This document shows positions 29,557 through 38,113 of a DNA stretch of 64,000 nt, piece by piece (within the stretch, counting starts at the first letter, position 1; each line of letters opens with the position of its first letter). The notes under the pieces were generated by a model, which had not been told where the DNA came from, ran no database searches, and was given only the letters and a program-made list of their open reading frames with translations. Source of the DNA: Comamonadaceae bacterium CG12_big_fil_rev_8_21_14_0_65_59_15 (GTDB lineage Bacteria > Pseudomonadota > Gammaproteobacteria > Burkholderiales > Burkholderiaceae_C); the NCBI GenBank assembly GCA_002786915.1, contig PCUV01000049.1, forward strand, positions 62,001 to 126,000, in the 5' to 3' direction. A program made the translations under genes and the position numbers.

Positions 29557-29725
29557 GAAGCGTGTGTCGGATCAGGGGCTGGCAATCGGTGCAACGGCGC
29601 TGCAAATGTGGCAATTCAACAGTGGCGTGAATCCAAGACGCTTATAAAATCAACGTCACGTTAGACGCACGACGACAAGGCGATGATAAGGCACGCGGGT
29701 GCCGGGTCGCGCTGCGGCCGTGCCC

Positions 29726-29742
29726 GATGTCGGCGCGACATC
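29726..29742. promoter_or_regulatory. 7-bp perfect hairpin just upstream of the zinc-ribbon gene
   Basis: GATGTCG at 29726-29732 and CGACATC at 29736-29742 form a perfect stem with a 3-base loop, ending 14 bases before the ATG at 29757. It could be a dyad operator or an RNA hairpin near the ribosome-binding region. No role is shown. Confidence 0.45.
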
Positions 29743-29756
29743 GCTAACATGACGCC

Positions 29757-30482
29757 ATGCCCGTAACGCTTTCCTGCCCGGCCTGCCGTGGCCAGATGAC
29801 CAAGCACACCTTGCCAACGCGGGCCGGTGTGGTGCCGATCGATGTGTGTTTTGCCTGTCGGGGCATCTGGTTTGACCCGCAGGAGAACCTCAAGCTTAGC
29901 CCGGCCGGGGTGCTGGCGCTGTTTCGCCTGTTGCACGCGCACCGCGACGATGCGGCGCAGGCCCTGCCGCACACGCTGGCGTGTCCGCATTGCAGCGGTG
30001 CGCTAGTGCAAGGATTTGATGTGGTCAAGAGCGGGCGCTACATCACCCACCGCTGCCCACAACGGCACGGGCGCTTTAGCACGTTTGCGGCGTTCATGAT
30101 CGAAAAAGGCTTTGTGCGTCAGCTCACCCCGGCGGAGGTGCAAGACATGGCACAGCGCCTGGGCGTGATCAACTGTAGCAACTGCGGCGCGCCGGTGGAC
30201 TTGCGCCAAAGCCATGTGTGCCCGCATTGCCGCACTGCCCTGTCGCTGTTGGACCCGCAGGCGGTAGAGCGCGCGTTGCAAGGTCTCACGCAAGCTGCGG
30301 CTGCGCCTGTTGCTGTGAAAGCGCCAGACCTGGCGGACGCGCTGCTGGTGATCGAACGCGACCGTGCCCGCGCCGAGCGCGAGGCGCGAAGTCAGGCTGG
30401 CTTTGTACTGCCGGGGGACACGTCACCGAGGGTGGATCTATGGGCGGTGGGGCTGGGCCTGGTGTGGGCGCTGCTCAAATGA
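29757..30482 (+). CDS. TFIIB-type zinc-ribbon protein of unknown function
   Basis: A 241-residue protein with several zinc-ribbon modules. The first is C-P-A-C...C-F-A-C-R-G-I-W-F-D, the zf-TFIIB pattern. A second has C-P-H-C-S-G and a later C-P-Q-R-H-G-R-F. A third is C-S-N-C...C-P-H-C. The C-terminus ends in a hydrophobic helix (W-A-V-G-L-G-L-V-W-A-L-L), suggesting membrane attachment. It runs opposite to its neighbours thiL and pgpA. I do not recognise a specific function. Confidence 0.85.
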   Translation: MPVTLSCPACRGQMTKHTLPTRAGVVPIDVCFACRGIWFDPQENLKLSPAGVLALFRLLHAHRDDAAQALPHTLACPHCSGALVQGFDVVKSGRYITHRCPQRHGRFSTFAAFMIEKGFVRQLTPAEVQDMAQRLGVINCSNCGAPVDLRQSHVCPHCRTALSLLDPQAVERALQGLTQAAAAPVAVKAPDLADALLVIERDRARAEREARSQAGFVLPGDTSPRVDLWAVGLGLVWALLK

Positions 30483-30521
30483 ACCATTGAGTAGCTCATA
30501 GGGCCCCCTCCGGGGTGCAGT

Positions 30522-31520
30522 TCAGGCGAAGTGGTCAAAAGAGGCATACGTGTTGGGCACAGCCTGACCTTGGTGATCCATCAGCCGCAGCCCAGGCGCC
30601 GCGTCGATCTGGCCGATGCGTGTGACCGGGGTGTGGGCAGTTTGTGCGGCGGCTGCTACGGCGCTGCGCATCGCTGTGGGCGCGGTAAACAACAGCTCGT
30701 AGTCGTCGCCACCACACAAGGTCAACAAGCGCCGCTGCACCTCGGAAAGGTTAATGGAAAATTGGCCTCTCGCACCCGTTGAACAAGCGCTAGCAGCTAT
30801 CAATGATGAAGCGCTATCGACGTTGACAGTGGCCCCGATACCGGAGCATTCCAGAATGTGCCCCAGGTCCCCCAGCAGCCCGTCGCTGACGTCGATGGCC
30901 GCGCTGGCGATGCCGCGCAACGCCAGCCCCAGCGTCACGCGCGGCGTGGGCTGTTCCAGCCGCTGGCGCGCTTGGGCCAACACGTCTGCCGGCAAATCTG
31001 CCTTGCCCAGCAAAGCGTCCAGTGCCAGCCGTGCGTCGCCCAGGGTACCGCTAACATAGATGTCGTCCCCCGCATGCGCACCCGAACGCAACAGCGCTTG
31101 AGACCGTCCGCCCGGCGCAGGAACTTCGCCAAAAACAGTGATGCAAATGTTCAGCGGCCCGGCGGTGGTATCCCCGCCCACCAGCTCGCAGCCGTGTGCG
31201 TCGGCCAGCGCCAATAACCCGTCGGCAAACGCCGCCAGCCAGGGCTCATTGACCTCGGGCAACGCCAGCGCCAGCGTGAACGCCAGCGGTTGCGCGCCGC
31301 AGGCCGCCAGGTCGCTCAGGTTCACCGCCAGCGACTTGTGGCCGAGCGCTCGTGGGTCCACGTCGGGGAAAAAGTGACACCCTGCCACCAGCATGTCGCT
31401 GGAGATGGCCAGCTGGTGCCCCGGGCGGGGTTGCAGCAGCGCGCAGTCGTCGCCCACGCCCAGCGCAGCGCGTCGCGCAGGCCGCGTGAAGTAGCGCGCA
31501 ATCAGGTCGAACTCACCCAT
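30522..31520 (-). CDS. thiL: Thiamine-monophosphate kinase
   Basis: ThiL phosphorylates thiamine monophosphate to thiamine pyrophosphate. The 332-residue protein has G-E-F-D-L-I-A-R-Y-F, G-V-G-D-D-C-A-L-L, S-D-M-L-V-A-G-C-H-F, K-S-L-A-V-N-L-S-D-L-A-A-C-G, G-G-D-T-T, and the late G-G-D-D-Y-E-L-L-F-T. Between the I-D-V-S-D-G-L segment and GGDDYELLF a variable loop is about ten residues longer than in E. coli as I remember it. Residues 237-255 of that loop are encoded by the dispersed 57-bp element. ATG 31520 overlaps the upstream gene by 8 bases. Confidence 0.93.
   Translation of the reverse strand: MGEFDLIARYFTRPARRAALGVGDDCALLQPRPGHQLAISSDMLVAGCHFFPDVDPRALGHKSLAVNLSDLAACGAQPLAFTLALALPEVNEPWLAAFADGLLALADAHGCELVGGDTTAGPLNICITVFGEVPAPGGRSQALLRSGAHAGDDIYVSGTLGDARLALDALLGKADLPADVLAQARQRLEQPTPRVTLGLALRGIASAAIDVSDGLLGDLGHILECSGIGATVNVDSASSLIAASACSTGARGQFSINLSEVQRRLLTLCGGDDYELLFTAPTAMRSAVAAAAQTAHTPVTRIGQIDAAPGLRLMDHQGQAVPNTYASFDHFA
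30756..30812 (-). repeat. 57-bp dispersed element, copy in thiL
   Basis: The minus strand encodes A-S-S-L-I-A-A-S-A-C-S-T-G-A-R-G-Q-F-S over 19 codons. Frame and length match the lolB and DUF1289 copies. On the plus strand it has the 19-base core CAAGCGCTAGCAGCTATCA at 30784-30802, one base different from the core at 50925-50943, and TTGGCCTC at 30762-30769. Confidence 0.78.
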
Positions 31521-33537
31521 GGTCCGGCGCAGCTTGCGGGGCCTTTTCGGCCATTGGCCACAAAAAACTGGCCGGGTGGCTGCGCAAGCGCCGACGCAAC
31601 GCCGCGTAAATCGCGCTGCGCTGCACACCCACCACGTTGTGCGCGCGCAGCGCCAGTTGGAAGGCAAAGTAAAAACTCACCCCCACATTGAGCAGGCCAG
31701 TGACCGCAATGCCCGCCAGACACCACCAGAATGCCCCTTGGTAAACAATGTCCAGCCCCAGACTGGCGGCGGCGGCGGCCAATTGGCCCGTGGACAGTGT
31801 CACGTGGCGCACTTCCAGCCCCAGCCCAAAAAATGAGGCAAAAGCCGGCACCAGGCCCAGCATCAGACCCAACGAGATATTGGCAGCCAGCCCGGAGATA
31901 TTGCGGCGCATGAAGCTGGCCCAGCGGTCGGCTCTGGGCTGGCCCAGCACATCGGTGATGCGCGGGTTGTAGCGCAGCGCTGAATCCAGCCGGTGCAACA
32001 CAAACCAGTTTTCGACCCACCCGGCGATGATGCTGCTGGCAAACAGCAGCACGCCGGTGAGGGCAGCAAACAGGGCTGTCGGCCCCAGCAGCGTCAGGTC
32101 GTGCAGCACGTGTTCTGCTGTGGCGGTGTCGATCATCGGGCGCCCCAGACTGGCCCACAGCGCGGCGCTGATCAGCAGCACCAGCGGCGCTACCAGTGCC
32201 AGGTTGCCCACAATGGCCGCAACTTGTGAGCGCATCAGGTGCGCGACTTCATCGACAAAGCTCCTGATCGCGCCTGGGTGGCTCAAATCCTTGAGCTTGG
32301 CGGCCATCGCCGGGGCCGTCATGGCGGGTTGTTTGGTGGCAACGGTCCAGTGCAGAAGCTGGATCAACACGAAGCTCAGGGCGTAATTCAGGCCGGCATA
32401 CAGACCGCTCCAGAAAGCCGACAAGCCCATCGACAGCACGACAAACTTCATCAGGGTGGTGATCGACATCACCGCACCACCACCGGCTGCGTCGCGCAGC
32501 ATCTGGCGGTATTCGGCGCGCGTGCGGGTGATGTAGTGCTCACCGGTTTCCGAGCTGCGCTCGGCCACTTTGGCCGCCAGCATGGACGAATTGGCCGAAA
32601 TAAGCTGGCGGATGCTCAGCCGCTGGTGCCCCACGGTGATCAGGTGCGCAATCAGCTGCGCGGTGTGCTGATGCGGCGTGCTGGAAAACAGGCAGTCCAG
32701 CAGGGCGCGGATGCGCAGCACGCGCTCTCGCAACTGACGCAACTGAAACACCAGATTGACCGAAATGCCGTAGGCCTCCAGATGGGTATAGACCGACGCC
32801 GCCGCGTGCCGACAGTCGTCCAGCTGGTTCTGAAAATCACGCAGCGCGCGCTGGCAATCCGCGCTGGGCAGCTGCGGGCTTTGCAGCCAGGCGGCGGCCA
32901 ACGCCTCTTGCTGCGCGCTCAAGGCATGAAATGGCCCGGCCTCACGCGCGCTGGCGCTCATGCGCAGGCGCAACTCGGGCAAAAAGCCGGTGGCGCGAAT
33001 TTGGCTGGCGCAAAAGTTCACGGCCTCCATCAGCGACGCCTGCCAGCGTGTGGGCAGCGGCTGGCGGGCGTCGTCCTGCGCTACGGTGCTGGTGTGCATC
33101 AGGTCCACCAGGCGCTGCAACAAGGCACTGTCCAGGGCACCGATCCAGCGGGCGTCAAACGGGTGACGGAACACCAGGGCAAACAGGGTGGCGGCGTCGG
33201 CCGTTTCAGGCGTGCCCGGCAACAACTTCAGGCGTAGCCGCTCGGCCAGCTCGCTGATAAACGCGCTGCGTGAGGCAAAACCAAAGTCGGCCAGCAAGGC
33301 GGTGGCGTCCACGGTTTCCAGCGTTTCCTGCCAGCCGTGTTGCAGTTGCGCGCGTGTCTTGGGTCGTTGCTGGAGCGCGTCCAGCAGCAAGGACAGTCGC
33401 GCGTGCGCCTCTGGGACCGAATCGGTGCGCCCCCGGATCCAGGCCACGGTGCGGATCAGCCACAGGTGGCGCTGCACCGGGTCAGCGCGGTCTGAGATTT
33501 CATCGAGCAAATGGTGGAGTTCGGGCAATGCAGCCAT
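31513..33537 (-). CDS. 'Site-specific recombinase' (Gcr family) membrane protein
   Basis: This 674-residue protein belongs to the SpecificRecomb/Gcr family, named after a gonococcal protein linked to recombination. It looks like a membrane protein rather than an enzyme: the C-terminal half has at least five strongly hydrophobic segments, and there is no tyrosine- or serine-recombinase motif. The N-terminal half is helical and soluble. ATG 33537 is used; a TTG at 33561 is the alternative. It overlaps thiL by 8 bases and lies 27 bases after apaG. The annotated name should be treated with caution. Confidence 0.8.
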   Translation of the reverse strand: MAALPELHHLLDEISDRADPVQRHLWLIRTVAWIRGRTDSVPEAHARLSLLLDALQQRPKTRAQLQHGWQETLETVDATALLADFGFASRSAFISELAERLRLKLLPGTPETADAATLFALVFRHPFDARWIGALDSALLQRLVDLMHTSTVAQDDARQPLPTRWQASLMEAVNFCASQIRATGFLPELRLRMSASAREAGPFHALSAQQEALAAAWLQSPQLPSADCQRALRDFQNQLDDCRHAAASVYTHLEAYGISVNLVFQLRQLRERVLRIRALLDCLFSSTPHQHTAQLIAHLITVGHQRLSIRQLISANSSMLAAKVAERSSETGEHYITRTRAEYRQMLRDAAGGGAVMSITTLMKFVVLSMGLSAFWSGLYAGLNYALSFVLIQLLHWTVATKQPAMTAPAMAAKLKDLSHPGAIRSFVDEVAHLMRSQVAAIVGNLALVAPLVLLISAALWASLGRPMIDTATAEHVLHDLTLLGPTALFAALTGVLLFASSIIAGWVENWFVLHRLDSALRYNPRITDVLGQPRADRWASFMRRNISGLAANISLGLMLGLVPAFASFFGLGLEVRHVTLSTGQLAAAAASLGLDIVYQGAFWWCLAGIAVTGLLNVGVSFYFAFQLALRAHNVVGVQRSAIYAALRRRLRSHPASFLWPMAEKAPQAAPDHG

Positions 33538-33564
33538 TGATCGCAAATCGTTTGTCGGCAAGCG

Positions 33565-33966
33565 TCAGTGCAGGGTGCGCGTGCCGCCGCTGGCGCTGAG
33601 CGCGTCCAGCACGAACATGGGCACATCCACGTCAAAGCGGTCGCCGTCTTCAGTGATGCAAAAGTAGCTGCCGTGCATGGTGCCAGTGGGCGTACGCAGC
33701 CGCGTGCTGCTGGTGTATTCAAACTGCTCGCCGGGTTGCAGCAAGGGTTGGTGGCCCACCACCCCCAGCCCCTTGACCTTGTCGGTGTGGCCGTTGGCGT
33801 CGTTCACGTTCCAGCTGCGCGCAATCAACTGGGCGGCCACCCGACCGGTGTTGCGGATGGTGATGGTGTAGGCAAAAAAATACAGGTCTTGCGCCGGGTC
33901 GGATTGCTGTGCCAGGTAGCGCGGGCGCACCTGAATTTGAAACTGATACAGCGGGGGGTGGGGCAT
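33565..33966 (-). CDS. apaG: ApaG protein
   Basis: A 133-residue single-domain ApaG protein with an immunoglobulin-like (fibronectin-type) beta-fold. Conserved blocks are F-F-A-Y-T-I-T-I-R-N-T-G, A-Q-L-I-A-R-S-W-N-V-N-D, V-K-G-L-G-V-V-G-H-Q-P-L-L-Q-P-G, and G-T-M-H-G-S-Y. ApaG has been linked to Co2+ resistance and diadenosine-tetraphosphate levels in enterobacteria; its molecular role is not settled. It is divergent from the MASE3-GGDEF gene. Confidence 0.94.
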   Translation of the reverse strand: MPHPPLYQFQIQVRPRYLAQQSDPAQDLYFFAYTITIRNTGRVAAQLIARSWNVNDANGHTDKVKGLGVVGHQPLLQPGEQFEYTSSTRLRTPTGTMHGSYFCITEDGDRFDVDVPMFVLDALSASGGTRTLH

Positions 33967-34034
33967 GGTGCTGACGATTATCTACACAAAGCAAACCCTT
34001 ACTCACTTTATGCCAGCGAAGCCAATGGTGAGCA

Positions 34035-34053
34035 TTGCTCTTTGTCAGAGCAA
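34035..34053. promoter_or_regulatory. Dyad in the 209-base divergent apaG / GGDEF intergenic region
   Basis: TTGCTCT (34035-34041) and AGAGCAA (34047-34053) form a perfect 7-bp inverted repeat with a 5-base spacer. The surrounding 33967-34175 gap is AT-richer than its neighbours and must hold promoters for both genes. I could not assign -35/-10 boxes with confidence. Confidence 0.4.
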
Positions 34054-34175
34054 GGAAGTTTGCCCAACTTTTTGCTGACTGTACCCCTTGGTCTATTGTT
34101 AATTGGGTTCGGTTATCATAAAAACCAGTAACAAACGTCAGTGCACTCCTTGCCGAATTGGCAACAATTAGAAAA

Positions 34176-36740
34176 ATGACCGCATTGCGAGACACGGCAA
34201 CGCCCCAGCGGCGTATCCATCCGATCCTGAAAAGATCGGATTTTTGGGTTGTTGCGGCGCTGCTGGCGGTGATGGCGGCCCTGGAAGCGGCGCGTGCCGC
34301 GCATTACCTGTTTTTTCACACCATGGCCGAGCTGTTGGCCATTGTGATGAGCTTTTCCATCTTCGTTCTGGCCTGGCTGAGCAACCGCTACCTGGCCAGC
34401 GGCTACCTGGTGGTGCTGGGTGCGTCTTACCTGGCTGTGGGCGTGGTGGATGTCTTTCATACCCTGACTTTCCGTGGGATGAATCTTTTCCCTGGTGTTG
34501 ACACCAACTATCCGACCCAGTTCTGGCTAACGGCGCGCTTTATGGAGGCGTTGGCGCTTTTGTTGGCGCCCATGTTTGTGGCGCGTAAACCCAATTTTGC
34601 CGTTGTGGCGGCCGGCTTTGCGGTCATCGCTGCCGCCGCCGGAATGGCGGTCATGCACCAGTGGTTTCCGGCCACGTTCATTGATGGCGTCGGTTTGACG
34701 GGCTTCAAGATTTACAGTGAGTACATCATTATTGCCATGCTGTTGGCGGGCTTTGTGCTGCTGCTGCGTTGCCAAAACCGCTTTGAACCACGTATCTATT
34801 TCTTGTTGCTGGCCTCGATCGTGCTGGCCATCGTGACTGAAATTTGTTTTACGCGCTACGTCAGCTTCTACGACTTTACCAATGAACTGGGGCATTACAG
34901 CCGGTTTTTGTCAAGTGCCTTTGCCTTCATGGCCATTGTCTTGTCGGGCGTACGTCAACCCCTTGAGCTGATCTTTCGCGAGCTGGAGCAAAACAAAAAC
35001 GGACTTGAAAGCCTCAATAACCAGCTTGGTGAAACCGCAGTGCAACTCAAGCGTGCGCAGGCTGTTGCCAAATTGGGTAGTTGGCATCTTGACGTGGCCA
35101 CTGGCGCTTTGAGCTGGTCTGATGAAACCTATCGCTTGTTTGGGGTGGCGCTGGGCACGCCCCAATCGTTCGACAGCTTTGCCGCCTACATTCATCCCGC
35201 TGATCGGGATGCCGTGTTTGCCGCCTGGGAGCTGGCGCTGGCGGGCCAGCCCTATGACATCGAGCACCGCATTCTGGTGGGTGAACAGGTGATCTGGGTG
35301 CGCGAGTTGGCACAACTCACGTTTGCAGCAGACGGCACCGCGCTGAAGGCCTTGGGTACCGTGCAGGACATCACCGAGCGCAAGGATGCAGAAGATCTGC
35401 TGCTCGAAAGTGAAGCTTTCAGTACCAGCGTATTCAACTCTGTTGTTGAAAGTATTGCGGTCCTGGATGCACAGGGCATCATCATTGCGGTGAATGAGCC
35501 CTGGCGCAAGTTTGCTTTGGACAATGGCGCTGCTGCGGATGCCCATGGGTTTGTCGGGCAGAGCTATCTGGCTACCTGTGCCGGGGCAACTGGCCAGGGG
35601 TGTGGTGACGAGGCCGAGGCTGTGGCGGCTGGCATTCGTTCGGTGATGGACGGGAAAAGCCAGGAATTTCACCTGGAGTATCCCTGCCATTCGCCGGATC
35701 AAAAACGCTGGTTTCACCTGGAAGTCAGGCCGTTCTCTGGCCCGCAGCGTGGCGTGCTTGTGGCGCATACCAACATCACCGCAGCCAAACTGGCTCAAGC
35801 GGCGCTGCGCGACAGCCAAGCGCGCATGAGCGCGGTGTTTCAGGCCAGCCCGATCGGGATCGTGATCAGTCGCATTTCTGATGGAAAAATTCTGGAGGTA
35901 AACGACGCTTGTTTGCGGCTGTACCGTTACACACGCAGCGAAGTGCTGGGGTGCACGGTTGCCGAACTGGGCACTTACGCGCAGCCAAAACAACGCGCTG
36001 AACTGTTGCAGGTGCTGCGCGAAAACGGTTTTGTTGAACGTTTCCTGGTCCAATTTCGCAAGCACGACGGGGCGGTGGGTGTGATTGAGACGTCAGCGCG
36101 CATCATCGAGCTTGACGGCGTCGCCTGTATGCTGGCCATGCTCAGTGATGTCACCGAAAGGGAGCATTCGCAGCGCCTGATTCACGAACAGGCATTGCAT
36201 GATGCCTTGACGCGCTTGCCCAATCGGCGTCTGCTGGGCAACCGGTTGCAGCAAGCCGTGATAGCGGCCAAGCGCAGCGGCTGTTATGCGGCCCTGCTGT
36301 ACCTGGACCTGGACAACTTCAAACCACTCAACGATACGCAGGGCCATGACGTGGGCGACTTGCTGCTGGTCGAAGGGGCGGCGCGCCTGAGCAGTTGTGT
36401 GCGAGAGGTGGACACGGTGGCGCGCATTGGGGGCGACGAGTTTGTCGTGATGCTGTGCGAACTCAGCGCCAATCTGGCTGAATCGACGGCCCAGGCAGCA
36501 GGAGTGGCCGAGAAGATACGGAGCGCTTTGGCCGCGCCTTATGTGCTGCGGGTGCAACGTGTGGGCCAGGCTGACAACACGCTAAAGCACCAGTGCAGCG
36601 CCAGCATTGGTGTGGTTTTGTTTGTCAACGACCAGATCGGCCAGGACGACATCCTGAACCGCGCCGATGTGGCGATGTACCAGGCCAAGCGCGCAGGGCG
36701 CAACAGGATTCACTTTTACACGCCAGGAAAGACCGAATAA
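34176..36740 (+). CDS. MASE3-PAS-PAS-PAS-GGDEF diguanylate cyclase
   Basis: A 854-residue inner-membrane protein predicted to make cyclic di-GMP. The N-terminus (about 20-270) is a MASE3-type sensor with some eight membrane helices and H-T-L-T-F-R-G-M-N-L-F-P. Three PAS-type domains follow (about 290-390, 400-520, 535-650). The C-terminal domain has R-I-G-G-D-E-F, an active-site motif, and R-E-V-D five residues upstream, an intact inhibitory I-site. No EAL domain follows. The start is ATG 34176; an in-frame TTG at 34158 is less likely. Confidence 0.92.
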   Translation: MTALRDTATPQRRIHPILKRSDFWVVAALLAVMAALEAARAAHYLFFHTMAELLAIVMSFSIFVLAWLSNRYLASGYLVVLGASYLAVGVVDVFHTLTFRGMNLFPGVDTNYPTQFWLTARFMEALALLLAPMFVARKPNFAVVAAGFAVIAAAAGMAVMHQWFPATFIDGVGLTGFKIYSEYIIIAMLLAGFVLLLRCQNRFEPRIYFLLLASIVLAIVTEICFTRYVSFYDFTNELGHYSRFLSSAFAFMAIVLSGVRQPLELIFRELEQNKNGLESLNNQLGETAVQLKRAQAVAKLGSWHLDVATGALSWSDETYRLFGVALGTPQSFDSFAAYIHPADRDAVFAAWELALAGQPYDIEHRILVGEQVIWVRELAQLTFAADGTALKALGTVQDITERKDAEDLLLESEAFSTSVFNSVVESIAVLDAQGIIIAVNEPWRKFALDNGAAADAHGFVGQSYLATCAGATGQGCGDEAEAVAAGIRSVMDGKSQEFHLEYPCHSPDQKRWFHLEVRPFSGPQRGVLVAHTNITAAKLAQAALRDSQARMSAVFQASPIGIVISRISDGKILEVNDACLRLYRYTRSEVLGCTVAELGTYAQPKQRAELLQVLRENGFVERFLVQFRKHDGAVGVIETSARIIELDGVACMLAMLSDVTEREHSQRLIHEQALHDALTRLPNRRLLGNRLQQAVIAAKRSGCYAALLYLDLDNFKPLNDTQGHDVGDLLLVEGAARLSSCVREVDTVARIGGDEFVVMLCELSANLAESTAQAAGVAEKIRSALAAPYVLRVQRVGQADNTLKHQCSASIGVVLFVNDQIGQDDILNRADVAMYQAKRAGRNRIHFYTPGKTE

Positions 36741-36788
36741 GTTGGCGTCATCACACCCATTGGTTGCCACCAGCAAAAAGTGGCCCGT

Positions 36789-38057
36789 TTACCAATCCAC
36801 CAGGCTCAAGCCGACGCTGAGCACGGTGCGGCGGCGGTTGTAGTCCACCAGTGAGTCGCCATAGCCACTGAACAATTGGGTGTGAAAGCGCAGGCCGCCG
36901 GGGTTGTTGGGCGCGTCGTTGCTACCCAGCTTGCGCAGCCATTCGAGCTTGAACGAGCCGCTGTTGCCGTTGAACAGTGCATGGCGCAGCGTCAGGCCCA
37001 GGGTGTTATTTGAGTCGGCGTACCAAAAACCGGCCACTTCGGCGCGACCCATGCGCACGTCAATGTCCGGGTTGTCGTCATCGCTGGCGTTTTCCGGAAT
37101 ACGCTGCCATAGTTTGGCCTGCACCGTAAGGTTCGGGCCGCGTTCCATGCCGGCCAGCAAGATGGTGCGGTTCCAACTGCGCGAAAACGGCAGTGGTTGC
37201 CCATTGGACTGGTGGTTCAGGCTCACGCCCCCATAGCGCAGCCGCCAGCCCCACGCCAGCGCCGCGTCAAACGGGTAGATGTAGATCAGCTCGGGCTCGT
37301 GGTCGGTGGTGCGAAACGGGCGCGACAGGTCGCCGCTGAAAATCTGCCAATTGGACTGCTGGCTGTAGGCAAACCAGATCGAGTCACGCTTCTGCGGCTC
37401 GTCACGGGTCAGCAAGCCCCGGGCAATTTTGGTGCGAACCGACAAGCCGACGCGTGTTTCTACGGTGCGGTAGGGCACCGACGTGCTGGCGTTGTTGGGC
37501 AGCGACGGTGAGCTGGGTTGCGTGTTGACGCTGTCCGAGCCGATCCAGCTCAGGCTGATGGGACGGTAGCCACGCAGGCCAAAGGTGCCGCAGTCGCTAC
37601 CGGCTTCGAGCTCCCAAAAGCGTGACAACTCGGAAAAGCGCGGATTCTTGCAGTCGTGCACGGTCGGCGCTTGCATGGTGATGACAACGGGCGCTTGCTG
37701 GTGGGTGGGTGGAGCGATGGGGGCTGTGTTGGCCTGGGTTGCCCCGCCTTGCTGTGCAGCCCAGCGGTCAAAGCATTGCAGGCGTGCGTCTGGGTCGTCT
37801 TGCAGGGCTTGGCATTGTTGCCACTGGCGGGGTACTGCTGGGGTGGGGCCTTGTACGATATTTTCCGGTGCTGCCCAAGCGATTGATGTGCAATGAACTA
37901 TAAAAGAAATAGCAACCAACAACTGCGCATTGTGTTGTGCTGCACGGGCCTGGGCTGTTGCCAGAGAGATTTTGGTGCGTTGATGTGACCACATGACGAG
38001 CGTTTGTTTGGCAAGCAAATGGGTGGGCTGGCGGCGGTTGATGTTGCCCCTGATCAT
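36789..38057 (-). CDS. pldA: Outer-membrane phospholipase A
   Basis: PldA (OMPLA) is a Ca2+-dependent outer-membrane beta-barrel that hydrolyses phospholipids misplaced in the outer leaflet. Catalytic residues are visible in V-S-L-N-H-Q-S-N-G-Q and S-R-S-W-N-R (His, Ser and Asn). The protein ends in the aromatic residue expected for a barrel (S-L-V-D-W). A 'Q-C-x-x-L-x-D-D-x-A-R-L-x-C-F-D' segment after the signal is typical of the betaproteobacterial form. The signal peptide is encoded by a possible copy of the dispersed element (residues 49-67), leaving an unusually long, charged stretch before it. The start is uncertain: ATG 38057 or ATG 37994. Confidence 0.9.
   Translation of the reverse strand: MIRGNINRRQPTHLLAKQTLVMWSHQRTKISLATAQARAAQHNAQLLVAISFIVHCTSIAWAAPENIVQGPTPAVPRQWQQCQALQDDPDARLQCFDRWAAQQGGATQANTAPIAPPTHQQAPVVITMQAPTVHDCKNPRFSELSRFWELEAGSDCGTFGLRGYRPISLSWIGSDSVNTQPSSPSLPNNASTSVPYRTVETRVGLSVRTKIARGLLTRDEPQKRDSIWFAYSQQSNWQIFSGDLSRPFRTTDHEPELIYIYPFDAALAWGWRLRYGGVSLNHQSNGQPLPFSRSWNRTILLAGMERGPNLTVQAKLWQRIPENASDDDNPDIDVRMGRAEVAGFWYADSNNTLGLTLRHALFNGNSGSFKLEWLRKLGSNDAPNNPGGLRFHTQLFSGYGDSLVDYNRRRTVLSVGLSLVDW
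37857..37913 (-). repeat. 57-bp dispersed element, probable copy in pldA
   Basis: The minus strand encodes A-I-S-F-I-V-H-C-T-S-I-A-W-A-A-P-E-N-I. It aligns codon for codon with the lolB copy (A-I-L-S-I-A-G-C-A-D-F-K-R-A-S-D-Q-K-Y), with GCT ATT, ATA and TGC codons shared at the same positions. It is more diverged than the lolB, thiL and DUF1289 copies. Confidence 0.5.
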
Positions 38058-38113
38058 GCCAGAGGCGTGGGCGCAGGTGTTGACCCAACGCTCGGGTTGA
38101 TACCTCGCGTGGC

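Noticed and set aside
31513-33537. Reading the Gcr-family protein as a true site-specific recombinase, hence an integration site
   Set aside because: It lacks tyrosine- or serine-recombinase catalytic motifs and looks like a membrane protein; the name is historical.
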